A program made the translations under genes and the position numbers. The notes under the pieces were generated by a model. The model saw only the letters and a list, made by a program, of their open reading frames with translations, was not told the origin of the DNA and searched no databases. 64,000 bases of DNA from Sphingobacterium oryzagri (GTDB taxonomy: Bacteria > Bacteroidota > Bacteroidia > Sphingobacteriales > Sphingobacteriaceae): contig NZ_CP117880.1 of assembly GCF_028736175.1 (NCBI RefSeq), positions 868,001 to 932,000 of the forward strand, in the 5' to 3' direction. Position 1 is the stretch's first letter. Every line of letters starts with the position of its first letter. Positions 36,213 through 45,561 of the stretch are shown one piece after another.

Positions 36213-38027
36213 ATGGATATGAGTTTATTTGATTATAAAGAAGAGTTAAAGAAAATACCACACAAGCCTGGTGTTTATCAGTATTTTGATAAGCAAAATG
36301 AGCTGATATACGTTGGCAAGGCAAAAGATCTTCGAAATAGGGTAGGCTCTTATTTTGTCAATGACAATCAACTAAACAGTAAAACCAGGGTACTGGTGCG
36401 TAAAATAAACCGCATCGCTTTTACCATCGTTGATACCGAGATCGATGCTTGGCTCTTGGAAAATAACCTCATCAAAAAGCATAAACCGCGCTATAATGTG
36501 ATGCTCAAGGACGATAAAACCTATCCTTGGATCGTCATCAAGCACGAGCATTTTCCACGTATCTTCTGGACCCGTAAATATATCAAAGATGGATCTCGGT
36601 ATTACGGTCCATACGCTTCGGTCGGAATGATGCATATTATCCTGGATATGATCCGCGAATTGTTTCCTTTGCGTACTTGTAATCTCAACCTGGCACCAGA
36701 AAATATTGCGAAAGGCAAGTATAAAGTCTGCTTAGAATACCAGATTGGCAACTGTAAAGGACCGTGCGAGGGCTACCAGTCGGAAGAAGATTATGGACAA
36801 AATTTATCCGATATCAAAGATATTTTGAACGGGAAGATTTCGGTCGTCACCAATAGGCTTAAAAGCCAAATGCAAGCAGCGGTTGCGGATTTGAATTTCG
36901 AGGTTGCGCATAAGTTTAAGAATAAGTTGGATAAATTGTCCAATTACCAAAGCAAATCTACTGTTGTTAGCTCATCCATCACGAATGTGGATGTATTTAG
37001 CATCGCTTCCGATGAAAGTTACGCGTTTGTTAACTATCTTAAGGTTGCGCATGGTGTCGTGATTCAGACGCAGACCTTGGAAATGAAAAAGCGGCTGGAC
37101 GAATCAGAAGAGGAGCTTCTTGCGTTGGCGATTCCAGAGATACGTAGCCGGTTTAAGAGCACCTCGAAGGAAATTATTGTACCTTTTGATATCCACATTG
37201 AGGAGAACAACGAGTTTAAGTTCACCATCCCGAAGCTTGGAGAGAAGAGAAACCTTTTAGACTTATCGCTTAAAAATGTCGCTTACTTTAAGAAAGAGCG
37301 GATGTTGCAATACGAACGGTTGAATCCGGAGATTAAAACCGAGCGTATCTTACACCAAATGCAAAAAGATTTGCGGTTGAATGTTCTGCCACGGCATATC
37401 GAGTGTTTTGATAACTCAAATATTCAGGGTAATTATCCTGTTTCTGCCATAGTAGTTTTCAAAGATGCCCGTCCTTCTAAAAAAGACTATCGTCACTTCA
37501 ACGTGAAGACGGTAATCGGACCGAATGATTTTGCGACAATGGAGGAAGCTGTTTTTAGGCGTTATAGACGACTTTTGGATGAAGACCAGGAATTGCCACA
37601 GCTTATCATCATTGATGGCGGTAAAGGACAACTGGGCGCCGCGCTGAAAAGCTTAAAGCTATTAGGTATTGAAAAGAAAGTGACTGTTATCGGTATTGCA
37701 AAACGTTTGGAAGAACTTTATTACCCGGGCGATCAATATCCCTTGTATTTAGATAAGAAATCGGAAACACTGCGGATAATCCAACATTTACGGGATGAGG
37801 CACACCGTTTTGGTATTACCTTTCACCGTAATCAGCGTAGCCGAAAAACGTTTGTTTCCGAATTAGAGAATATTCCAGGCATTGGAAAAACATCTGTAGA
37901 GAAATTGCTAAAGACGTTCAAGTCGGCAAAAAAAGTAAAGGAAGCTAGCGATGATGATTTAGGAAAAGTGCTTAACCTGAAGCAGGTTAAGGCACTTCGC
38001 TTGTATTTTGCGGATCAATCTTCGTAG
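36213..38027 (+). CDS. uvrC: Excinuclease ABC subunit C
   Basis: 604 residues. The dual-incision nuclease of nucleotide excision repair. An N-terminal GIY-YIG domain (KPGVYQYFDKQNELIYVGKA), a UVR motif (about 205-240), the RNase H-like second nuclease (HIECFDNSNIQG, DGGKGQL) and C-terminal helix-hairpin-helix motifs (LENIPGIGKTSVEKLLKTF) are all present. The first ATG (36213) lies immediately after a terminator T-run; ATG 36219 is an alternative start. It overlaps the convergent era gene by 13 bp. Confidence 0.97.
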   Translation: MDMSLFDYKEELKKIPHKPGVYQYFDKQNELIYVGKAKDLRNRVGSYFVNDNQLNSKTRVLVRKINRIAFTIVDTEIDAWLLENNLIKKHKPRYNVMLKDDKTYPWIVIKHEHFPRIFWTRKYIKDGSRYYGPYASVGMMHIILDMIRELFPLRTCNLNLAPENIAKGKYKVCLEYQIGNCKGPCEGYQSEEDYGQNLSDIKDILNGKISVVTNRLKSQMQAAVADLNFEVAHKFKNKLDKLSNYQSKSTVVSSSITNVDVFSIASDESYAFVNYLKVAHGVVIQTQTLEMKKRLDESEEELLALAIPEIRSRFKSTSKEIIVPFDIHIEENNEFKFTIPKLGEKRNLLDLSLKNVAYFKKERMLQYERLNPEIKTERILHQMQKDLRLNVLPRHIECFDNSNIQGNYPVSAIVVFKDARPSKKDYRHFNVKTVIGPNDFATMEEAVFRRYRRLLDEDQELPQLIIIDGGKGQLGAALKSLKLLGIEKKVTVIGIAKRLEELYYPGDQYPLYLDKKSETLRIIQHLRDEAHRFGITFHRNQRSRKTFVSELENIPGIGKTSVEKLLKTFKSAKKVKEASDDDLGKVLNLKQVKALRLYFADQSS

Positions 38028-38893
38028 CCGAATTTTTTCAGGTAGTTCTTTTTGCTGCGCCAGTCGGGAATAACTTTCACAAATAGCTCTAGAAAAACTT
38101 TTCCGCCGATAAATTCTTCCATGTCTTGGCGGGCATAGGTGCCTACTTTTTTGATCATGGCTCCGGCCTTTCCGATGATGATATTTTTTTGGGAATCACG
38201 CTCTACAATGATTTCAGCTGCAATTTTAGTAATATTTGCCTCTTCCTTATAAGCTGTAACCACGACTTCGGTGCTGTATGGAATTTCTTTGTCGTACAAT
38301 TTAAAAATCTTCTCCCGAATCATTTCGGCAACGAAAAAACGCATGTTTTTGTCCGTTAATTCATCTTTCTCGTAGTAGGGCGCGTGTTCAGGCAACTTTT
38401 CCTTGATATATTCCATGATTCCTTTTACACCATGATCAAGCAATGCAGAGATCGCAAATATGGCATCTGGATTAAGCTTTTCTTTCCAGAACGCGATTTT
38501 ACTCATGACCTCTTCTTCCGATGATTTATCAATTTTGTTGATTAATACGGCTACCGGCGACGAGGTTTTGCGAAGTTTCTCGATAACGTCGTTTTCATCG
38601 TATTTCTCGTGGATGTCGGTAACAAACAAAATGACATCGGCATCAATTAATGACCCTTGAACGAAATTCATCATCGATTCCTGTAAGGAATAGTTGGGTT
38701 TTATCACGCCGGGCGTGTCGGAAAACACGATTTGATGGTCATCATCGTTTACAATACCAATAATTCGATGCCGGGTAGTTTGCGCTTTTGGCGTAATAAT
38801 AGACATTTTTTCGCCTACTAATGAGTTCATTAAGGTAGACTTTCCTGCGTTGGGTTTTCCGATGATACTTACAAATCCTGCTTTGTGCGACAT
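38015..38893 (-). CDS. era: GTPase Era
   Basis: 292 residues, the usual size. A ribosome-assembly GTPase acting on the 30S subunit and the 3' end of 16S rRNA. G1 is GKPNAGKSTLMNS, G3 DTPGVIKP and G4 NKID. The C-terminal KH domain contains RDSQKNIIIGKAGAMIKKVG and the end DWRSKKNYLKKFGYED. It is transcribed toward uvrC and overlaps its 3' end. Confidence 0.97.
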   Translation of the reverse strand: MSHKAGFVSIIGKPNAGKSTLMNSLVGEKMSIITPKAQTTRHRIIGIVNDDDHQIVFSDTPGVIKPNYSLQESMMNFVQGSLIDADVILFVTDIHEKYDENDVIEKLRKTSSPVAVLINKIDKSSEEEVMSKIAFWKEKLNPDAIFAISALLDHGVKGIMEYIKEKLPEHAPYYEKDELTDKNMRFFVAEMIREKIFKLYDKEIPYSTEVVVTAYKEEANITKIAAEIIVERDSQKNIIIGKAGAMIKKVGTYARQDMEEFIGGKVFLELFVKVIPDWRSKKNYLKKFGYED

Positions 38894-38908
38894 TTTATCT
38901 TGTTTTTA

Positions 38909-38940
38909 TTTGGAATACAAAGAAACAAATAATATCTTTG
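38909..38940 (+). promoter_or_regulatory. Bacteroidota-type promoter upstream of the initiator tRNA array
   Basis: TTTG (38909-38912), a 20-nt spacer and TATCTTTG (38933-38940) match the consensus. It points at the tRNA cluster, about 190 nt downstream. It could drive the array as one transcript or the small ORF that begins at 38958. Confidence 0.55.
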
Positions 38941-38957
38941 TACTCCAATTAAACGGA

Positions 38958-39199
<242 letters not shown>

Positions 39200-39278
39200 C
39201 TACGAGCTAAGTGTCAAAGCTTAGCTCAACGAAATTAAAATCGGCGAAACGCGAGGTTTAGCTGTTGACAAAATATAT

Positions 39279-39351
<73 letters not shown>

Positions 39352-39430
39352 CTACGAGCTAAGTGTCAAAGCTTAGCTCAACGAAATTAAAATCGGCGAA
39401 ACGCGAGGTTTAGCTGTTAACAAAATATAT

Positions 39431-39503
<73 letters not shown>

Positions 39504-39507
39504 CATA

Positions 39508-39540
39508 GCAACCCTGAGGAAACTCGGGGTTTTGCATTTT
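39508..39540 (+). terminator. Terminator of the tRNA-fMet array
   Basis: AACCCTGAG and CTCGGGGTT pair around a GAAA tetraloop, followed by TTGCATTTT. It starts 5 nt after the last tRNA. Confidence 0.8.
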
Positions 39541-39879
39541 ATAACCATTTGATTAGCTCGATTCTGCGTTCACCTCGTATCAAGTCAACCTTTCGGAAGA
39601 GGATTAATAAGTTGAAGTCAACGATAGTGGGCTGGCTTTTAATTCCAGCGCAATTGCTTCATTACAGTCTTTTCACGTTGTTTATATGTAAATACCCTCC
39701 AGCAGATTAAAAATGTTTATCATATGCTGCTAGAAATAGTTGACCTTGCGGCGGTTACTCTAAATGCCTATTGTAACACTCGCAGGAAAATAAGAAATTT
39801 CTCGTACTGCCGATGTGGCACCAGCTCCTTTTGCATTTAGAGAAGGCCAGTCATAACAATATATAGAAGATAACATAAG
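39541..39879. other. Intergenic region without a recognised gene
   Basis: About 340 nt between the tRNA terminator and the terminator of the next minus-strand gene. No ORF of convincing composition, tRNA or repeat was found. Confidence 0.5.
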
Positions 39880-39902
39880 AAAGCCCGCTCACGCAGGCTT
39901 CT
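39880..39902 (-). terminator. Terminator of the NTF2-like gene
   Basis: On the minus strand AAGCCTGC and GCGGGCTT pair (one mismatch) around a 4-nt loop, followed by TCTT. It is 60 nt beyond the stop codon. Confidence 0.6.
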
Positions 39903-39962
39903 AACTAAACTAAACAATGAAACGTCTCCCGACGTGTCTTATATTGAAACAAAAATCTATAA

Positions 39963-40394
39963 TTAATATTTTGGATAACTTGTTACCACTTTACTTACTT
40001 TCCAGCCTTCTTCGCTTTGGTTCAGCGTGATGTAATCCACGCGTGTAAAGTTTTCAAATTTCATGGTTGCTTTTGCTACGCAAGCCTGACCACTTTCGTC
40101 GAGTATTTCATACGTTGTTTCGCAATCAAACTGTATACCCTTATGTGCTTTTAAAAATGCCGTGTACTCTTTTTTGTTAAAGCTATCGCCATTTGCGGAA
40201 TTACGATATTCAAAATCGTCGGCAAAAAGAAACTTGTTTAGATCTGTGCTACCCAATGTTGTGGCCTCCAGATAGGTCGTCAAAATTTTTGCCGTAGCAA
40301 CATGTTTTAATGGGTTGAAATTTTCCGCTGCAAATGAGCTAAGTGTAGCAATCATAAGTACTGTAGCAGCGATGGTTGTTAATGTCTTTTTCAT
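39963..40394 (-). CDS. Exported NTF2/lumazine-binding-like protein
   Basis: 143 residues with a signal peptide (KKTLTTIAATVLMIATLSSFA). The remainder has the pattern of the NTF2-like/lumazine-binding superfamily: a helical start (KILTTYLEATT), then FLFADDFEYRNSANGDSFNKKE and strands ending in NQSEEGWKVSKVVTSY. No enzymatic function can be given, as many such exported proteins bind small ligands or are orphans. It is a single gene with its own terminator. Confidence 0.65.
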   Translation of the reverse strand: MKKTLTTIAATVLMIATLSSFAAENFNPLKHVATAKILTTYLEATTLGSTDLNKFLFADDFEYRNSANGDSFNKKEYTAFLKAHKGIQFDCETTYEILDESGQACVAKATMKFENFTRVDYITLNQSEEGWKVSKVVTSYPKY

Positions 40395-40891
40395 GGTTGT
40401 GTGTGTGTAATATTTTATTAGCTATGCTATGTTTTGTTTTATTATTTGATGATTCAAAAGTAGGTGTGATCGATTATTTATCGAAAATCAATTAGACTAA
40501 CGAAGGTAATTTCTCGGTGAATAGCGGAAAATATTCGGTGAAAAATTTGCCGGCAAGTCAGCACATCTGCTGTGCGTGTGTTTTGTATTTCTGTACTGCA
40601 TGCCAAAGGAGATACAAAGGCATTGCCAATTTGCTTAACGCGTTGATAATTAATTGTTTTTGCTTTTATCTGTAGCGGCTGTCCGTCCGTTTACGTACAA
40701 CACATTGTTCGTAATCGAACAGATTTAATTCATCCGTACCGAACTGATTAGATAATTCTTTCTTCTGCCTGCTATTTTTTGCGTACGCCTTTGTTAGTTT
40801 AACGAAAAATAGTGCAATCGATTGATCTGTTTTGTTATTTCAGTATAGAAAAATTTATACCTAAGTTTATTATTGAACTTAAATATGTAGT
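40395..40891. other. Divergent intergenic region, 497 nt
   Basis: It separates the minus-strand NTF2-like gene from the polysaccharide-utilisation genes. AT-rich, with no ORF, tRNA or long repeat seen. It must hold the promoters of both neighbours, but no full TTTG-N19-TAnnTTTG match was found. Confidence 0.5.
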
Positions 40892-42226
40892 ATGAAAAAT
40901 TCAATTAAACTTCTCGCTTTACTGAGCCTATTTTTCCATGTGATGGTCTCCTGTGCGAAAATACAAGATGTAGCGGTCGCCAACGTTTCGACGAGCGCAC
41001 AAGTCAATAGCAGCTCTTATGAAGTAGCCTTGGCAGGGAATGCATTTGTCACATCTCGGCCCACAGGTGCCAGCGAGATCATTAACAATGCTGGTCTTGC
41101 GAACTGGAATAACGCCGCTACCATCATTAGTATTTATTTTCGTGTAGAGCATGCGGGTGATGTCCAATTAAAGTTGAAAGCTAAAGTAGCGCCTGCAAAC
41201 AATTCCAGTAAAATTAGGGTCGCAATCGGCAACACCGCCAGGGAGATTGATTTGGCTGGTGCGGATTTCAAAGATTACGATTTGGGAACATTCACCGTGC
41301 AAGCGGGCTATGTTAAAGTAGATTTGCAAGGTATTTCGAAAACTGGTGGATATTTCGCCGACGTTTCGCATTTGCTGGTGAGTGGAGCTGCTTCCGCAAA
41401 TTTACTGTATGCGAATGATCCTGCGTATTACTATTGGGCTCGTAGAGGTCCATCCAGCCACATGCAATACACGATTCCGACGAACGAGCCTGTGCAGTAT
41501 TATTATGGTGAAATGACCGTGCCCGTGGGAGAAGACGCTATTGGTTCCTATTTTATGAGTAATGGTTTTAGCGAAGGTTATTTCGGTATTCAAGTCAATT
41601 CATCCACCGAGCGTAGAATCTTATTTTCGGTTTGGAGCCCGTATAGTACAGATAATCCTAATGAAATACCCGAAAGTCAACGGATAACGCTGAATAAAAA
41701 GGGGCAAGATGTGTACACCGGCGAATTTGGTAACGAAGGGTCTGGCGGACAAAGCTATTTACGTTATAATTGGACTGCTGGAACAACGTATAAGTTTCTA
41801 TTAAAAGGCCAGCCAGACGGTACTGGATCTACGGACTTTAGCGCATGGGTATATTTAGAAGACAAAGGTGGTTGGTTTCTGATTGCCAGCTTTAAAAGAC
41901 CTCAACTTTCAAAATATTTAACAGGATTTTATAGCTTCTTGGAGAACTTCAATCCTAATGAAGGCTATATCGATCGTAAAGTCAATTTCACGAATCGCTG
42001 GGTGCGCACTGCTGCTGGTAATTGGCTACCTGTAAATGCAGCACGCTTTACTGTAGATGCAACCTATAACGCACGTCAGCGTATTGATGCCATCGGCGGT
42101 GTTGAGAATAATAAGTTTTACTTACGTATGGGTAGTTTTTTCTCGACTGTAGTCGCTCCAAACAGCAATTTTTCGGTTCAAGCGCCAACTGTAGCTCCGG
42201 TTATTGATTTTAACTCCTTGCCTTAG
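40892..42226 (+). CDS. DUF3472-domain lipoprotein
   Basis: 444 residues. Lipoprotein signal with lipobox VMVSC (Cys21). Residues about 45-165 look like a DUF5077-type beta-sandwich. From about residue 175 the DUF3472 pattern is clear: ARRGPSSHMQYTIP, GSYFMSNGFSEGYFGIQVNS, RRILFSVWSPYSTDNP and GEFGNEGSGGQSYLRYNW. Function is unknown; the domain occurs in Bacteroidota carbohydrate loci and is probably carbohydrate-active or binding. It lies just before a SusC/SusD pair on the same strand but is separated from it by a terminator. Confidence 0.85.
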   Translation: MKNSIKLLALLSLFFHVMVSCAKIQDVAVANVSTSAQVNSSSYEVALAGNAFVTSRPTGASEIINNAGLANWNNAATIISIYFRVEHAGDVQLKLKAKVAPANNSSKIRVAIGNTAREIDLAGADFKDYDLGTFTVQAGYVKVDLQGISKTGGYFADVSHLLVSGAASANLLYANDPAYYYWARRGPSSHMQYTIPTNEPVQYYYGEMTVPVGEDAIGSYFMSNGFSEGYFGIQVNSSTERRILFSVWSPYSTDNPNEIPESQRITLNKKGQDVYTGEFGNEGSGGQSYLRYNWTAGTTYKFLLKGQPDGTGSTDFSAWVYLEDKGGWFLIASFKRPQLSKYLTGFYSFLENFNPNEGYIDRKVNFTNRWVRTAAGNWLPVNAARFTVDATYNARQRIDAIGGVENNKFYLRMGSFFSTVVAPNSNFSVQAPTVAPVIDFNSLP

Positions 42227-42354
42227 TGTAAATTTTAGCGAATCTTGTTGAAAAGCTAGTCATTTGCGATTATTGACGGACACTTGCGATAATAAATCTC
42301 AAAATCAACGATCGAGCGTTCAAGAGCTACGCTTTATATCCAGTAAAAATGTTG

Positions 42355-42394
42355 AAAAAGCTGTCTCCCCCTATAATGGAGATAGCTTTTTTTG
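42355..42394 (+). terminator. Terminator between the DUF3472 gene and susC
   Basis: AAAAAGCTGTCTCC and GGAGATAGCTTTTT pair (one G-T wobble) and are followed by a T-run. The rest of the 310-nt gap (42227-42536) shows no other feature, apart from the presumed susC promoter. Confidence 0.85.
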
Positions 42395-42536
42395 TTTTTA
42401 TGAGGTAAGCGCAACCGTTTGCTTTATTTTGCGCAATCGTTTTCGTTGCTTATGCTTTTTTTTCTTCTCTTAGAATCGTTTACCTTGCGATTGGCTAGAT
42501 TATGTAATCTACTAGTTAAAACCTTAAAGTAATTTT

Positions 42537-45500
42537 ATGATAAAGAGATTTACAAGACCTTTTTTCATTACCAAGACTGCTGGGTTGGGAATAGCATGTG
42601 TGTTGATGGTTGCGGTTTCAACCAACAACCTGCTAGCACATCCCGCAATAGGTTATGGTAATACCGTATTGCAGCAGCAAGTGAATGGACGGGTTACATC
42701 AACCAATGGTCCGGTTTCAGGCGTTACTGTGTCCGTGCAGGGAAATCCAGGTGTTTCGACATCGACAGACGATGAAGGCCGTTTCACGATTCCGGCGGTA
42801 AATGGGACTGTGCTCGTTTTCACCGCGGTAGGCTACACGACGCATACACAAACGGTTACAGGAAGTACACTTGCTGTATCCTTAACTGTTGCGGACCAGG
42901 CTTTAGAAGAAGTCGTCGTAACCGGCTATGGTGCGCAAAAACGCGAAAATATTTCGGCTTCCGTAGCTGTCGTCGATCAGAAAAAACTGAAAGATACGCG
43001 ATCGCCGAATATTTCCAACCTGTTGCAAGGTAAAGCGCCCGGCGTAGATGTGGTGAATGGCTCGGGGCGTCCCGGTGCACAGGCAAATATTCGGATTCGG
43101 GGTCGAAACTCTATCTCGTCCAGTACATCTCCACTCTGGGTTGTGGATGGGGTTATTATGCATGGTATGCCGAATATCAACCCTAACGACGTCGAATCCA
43201 TTTCCATTTTAAAAGATGCGGCAGCGACGGCTCAGTACGGTTCCCGCGGAACGAACGGTGTGGTAGTCGTTACGACTAAACGCGCGCTTGAAGAAGGCGA
43301 TGGGACCTTTTCCGTCAATTTGTTAACCGGCGCCAGTCGTTTCAATCAAGGGAATTTCCGGTTAATGAACGCTCAACAGCTTTGGGATGTTTATCAAAGT
43401 TTTAACAACCCAACAGTGATTCCTGAAAACATCACGGCTGATGTAGTCAATACGGATTACAACTGGTTAAAAAATGGCACACAAGCCGGGGCGTTAAACG
43501 ATCTTAGCGCTACGTACGTTGGGCGGACAGAAAAAACATCGATTTTCGCGAGCGCCAATTATTATGGCGAACAAGGGTCTGTTAAAGGTTACGATTATGA
43601 GCGGATCACTGGTCGTTTAAATATTGATCACAAGCTAGCCGACCGGCTGACGTTTAAACCCAAATTGAATGCGTCATACACAACAACGGAAAATAGACAA
43701 CATTCGCTCTACGATATGTACCTCAATATGCCCTGGGACGATCCTTATAATGCCGACGGGACGATAAAAAACCCGGTAGCCGGAGGAATAACCTGGTATG
43801 GACGCGACAATCGAAATTACCTTTACGATTTGCAATACAATTACAGCAATCAACAGATTTTTGATATTCAGTCTAATCTTGACTTTTCTTACCGGATATC
43901 TGATCGCTTCACGTTCGAGTCGATGAACAACTTGACTTATTATAATTCAACTGGAATGGGGTATTCCGATCCACAGTCGAACGCTGGATTAAGCAATATA
44001 GGATCTGTATCGCAATCTTCAGCGAAACGTATCACGCGATTTTTTAACCAGATGCTAAAATATCAAGAATCATTTGGTAAGCATACCGTATCCGGTTTCG
44101 TGGCTTACGAGTATTCCGATTATGTGTACACTAGTGTAGGGGCAACTGGTAGGGGAATTGCTCCCGGATCGGAAATTCTTGATAATGCCGCTGACTTTTT
44201 AAGTATGGGTGGTACGAAAAACGATTACGCTTTTCAATCTGGTTTAATTCAGGGAACCTATAGTTATGATGATCGATACAACGTGCAGGCATCGTTTCGG
44301 GTAGACGGATCATCGCGATTTGGTCGCGATAATCGCTACGGAAGTTTTTACGCGCTTAGTGGCGCCTGGAATGTGCACAATGAAGCCTTTTTCAAAACCG
44401 ACGTGATTAATCGACTACGACTTCGTGCTTCTTACGGCCAGGTAGGTAATATCCCGAATGCATTGTATGCTTCTTATTCCTTGTATACGCTAGACGGTCA
44501 GTACAATAGCCAACCTGCCGCTACACAGGGCCAATACCAAAACCCGAATGTCGGTTGGGAAACATCAAAAGATGCAAATATTGGCTTGGAAATCGGTTTG
44601 TTAAATCGCTTCAACGTAAGTGTAGACGCCTATAATAAAAATACAGATGGCTTATTGTATAATGTGCCCTTTCCAGCTACAGCAGGCTGGTCAAATTATT
44701 GGCTGAATATAGGCGGTATCAGAAACCGCGGAGTTGAATTAGCGGTGTCTGCCGAGGTATTTAACCCAGAAAGCGCTTTTCAGTGGAATTTAGGCGTCAA
44801 TATCTCACACAACCGCAATCGAATCATTGCATTACGGGATGGTAATGATATCAACAGCGGCTTAAAAAGATTTTCCGAAGGAAGAGATATCGACACTTGG
44901 TATATGCGCCAATGGGCGGGCGTGAATGCCGAAAATGGTGCGCCATTATGGGAAGTGGTAAATAATGAAACAGGAGAAGTTACCACTACTTCCAACTACA
45001 ATCAGGCCACGCTTCAATTTGTTGGTACCTCGACGCCAGACTATCAAGGCGGTATAAACTCCATGATGGCTTATAAAAAGTTTACGTTGGCAGCGTCGTT
45101 TGCATATCTCAAAGGTGCATATGCGTACAACGGGTCTCGCGAACTTTTTGACGCTGATGGCGCATACCCTTCCTATAATCAAATGGTTTTTCTGGATGGC
45201 TGGTCACGCTGGACACCCGATAATCCAAATGCGACCCATCCGGTAGCCGCATACAATAATAATAGCCGATCGAATGCAGTCTCCTCACGCTATTTAGAAG
45301 ATGCTTCTTTTATTCGTTTGCGAAATGTAACGTTGTCGTATGATTTTGGCGATAAAATAATCAACAGATTAAAATTAAAAAACCTGAATCTGTTTGTGTC
45401 GGCAGATAACCTGTGGACGGCGACAAAGTTCTCCAGCCTGGATCCGGAATCAGCCCTTTCTCCAGCAAACGCAAGTCCAGGTACTGAAGACGAAGGAAAT

Positions 45501-45560
45501 GCAACATCGCAATATCCCGCACCAAAGCGCATTACATTTGGTTTAAACCTCTCATTTTAG
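42537..45560 (+). CDS. SusC/RagA-type TonB-linked outer-membrane transporter
   Basis: 1007 residues. Signal peptide, then a carboxypeptidase-regulatory-like domain (about 48-125: VNGRVTSTNGPVSGVTVSVQ, DDEGRFTIPAV), a TonB box region (LEEVVVTGYGAQKR), the plug with the SusC signature (LLQGKAPGVDVVNGSGRPGA, NIRIRGRNSIS, PLWVVDGVI, ILKDAAATAQYGSRGTNGVV) and a 22-stranded barrel ending in PAPKRITFGLNLSF. It imports oligosaccharides across the outer membrane using TonB energy, with the SusD protein as lid. No SusR, HTCS or ECF/FecR regulator is adjacent and the glycan is unknown. Confidence 0.96.
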   Translation: MIKRFTRPFFITKTAGLGIACVLMVAVSTNNLLAHPAIGYGNTVLQQQVNGRVTSTNGPVSGVTVSVQGNPGVSTSTDDEGRFTIPAVNGTVLVFTAVGYTTHTQTVTGSTLAVSLTVADQALEEVVVTGYGAQKRENISASVAVVDQKKLKDTRSPNISNLLQGKAPGVDVVNGSGRPGAQANIRIRGRNSISSSTSPLWVVDGVIMHGMPNINPNDVESISILKDAAATAQYGSRGTNGVVVVTTKRALEEGDGTFSVNLLTGASRFNQGNFRLMNAQQLWDVYQSFNNPTVIPENITADVVNTDYNWLKNGTQAGALNDLSATYVGRTEKTSIFASANYYGEQGSVKGYDYERITGRLNIDHKLADRLTFKPKLNASYTTTENRQHSLYDMYLNMPWDDPYNADGTIKNPVAGGITWYGRDNRNYLYDLQYNYSNQQIFDIQSNLDFSYRISDRFTFESMNNLTYYNSTGMGYSDPQSNAGLSNIGSVSQSSAKRITRFFNQMLKYQESFGKHTVSGFVAYEYSDYVYTSVGATGRGIAPGSEILDNAADFLSMGGTKNDYAFQSGLIQGTYSYDDRYNVQASFRVDGSSRFGRDNRYGSFYALSGAWNVHNEAFFKTDVINRLRLRASYGQVGNIPNALYASYSLYTLDGQYNSQPAATQGQYQNPNVGWETSKDANIGLEIGLLNRFNVSVDAYNKNTDGLLYNVPFPATAGWSNYWLNIGGIRNRGVELAVSAEVFNPESAFQWNLGVNISHNRNRIIALRDGNDINSGLKRFSEGRDIDTWYMRQWAGVNAENGAPLWEVVNNETGEVTTTSNYNQATLQFVGTSTPDYQGGINSMMAYKKFTLAASFAYLKGAYAYNGSRELFDADGAYPSYNQMVFLDGWSRWTPDNPNATHPVAAYNNNSRSNAVSSRYLEDASFIRLRNVTLSYDFGDKIINRLKLKNLNLFVSADNLWTATKFSSLDPESALSPANASPGTEDEGNATSQYPAPKRITFGLNLSF

Positions 45561-45561
45561 C

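Noticed and set aside
38850..38957. Upstream extension of the 68-codon ORF before the tRNA array
   Set aside because: It overlaps era on the opposite strand and begins before the only good promoter. Only the part after the promoter was listed, at low confidence.
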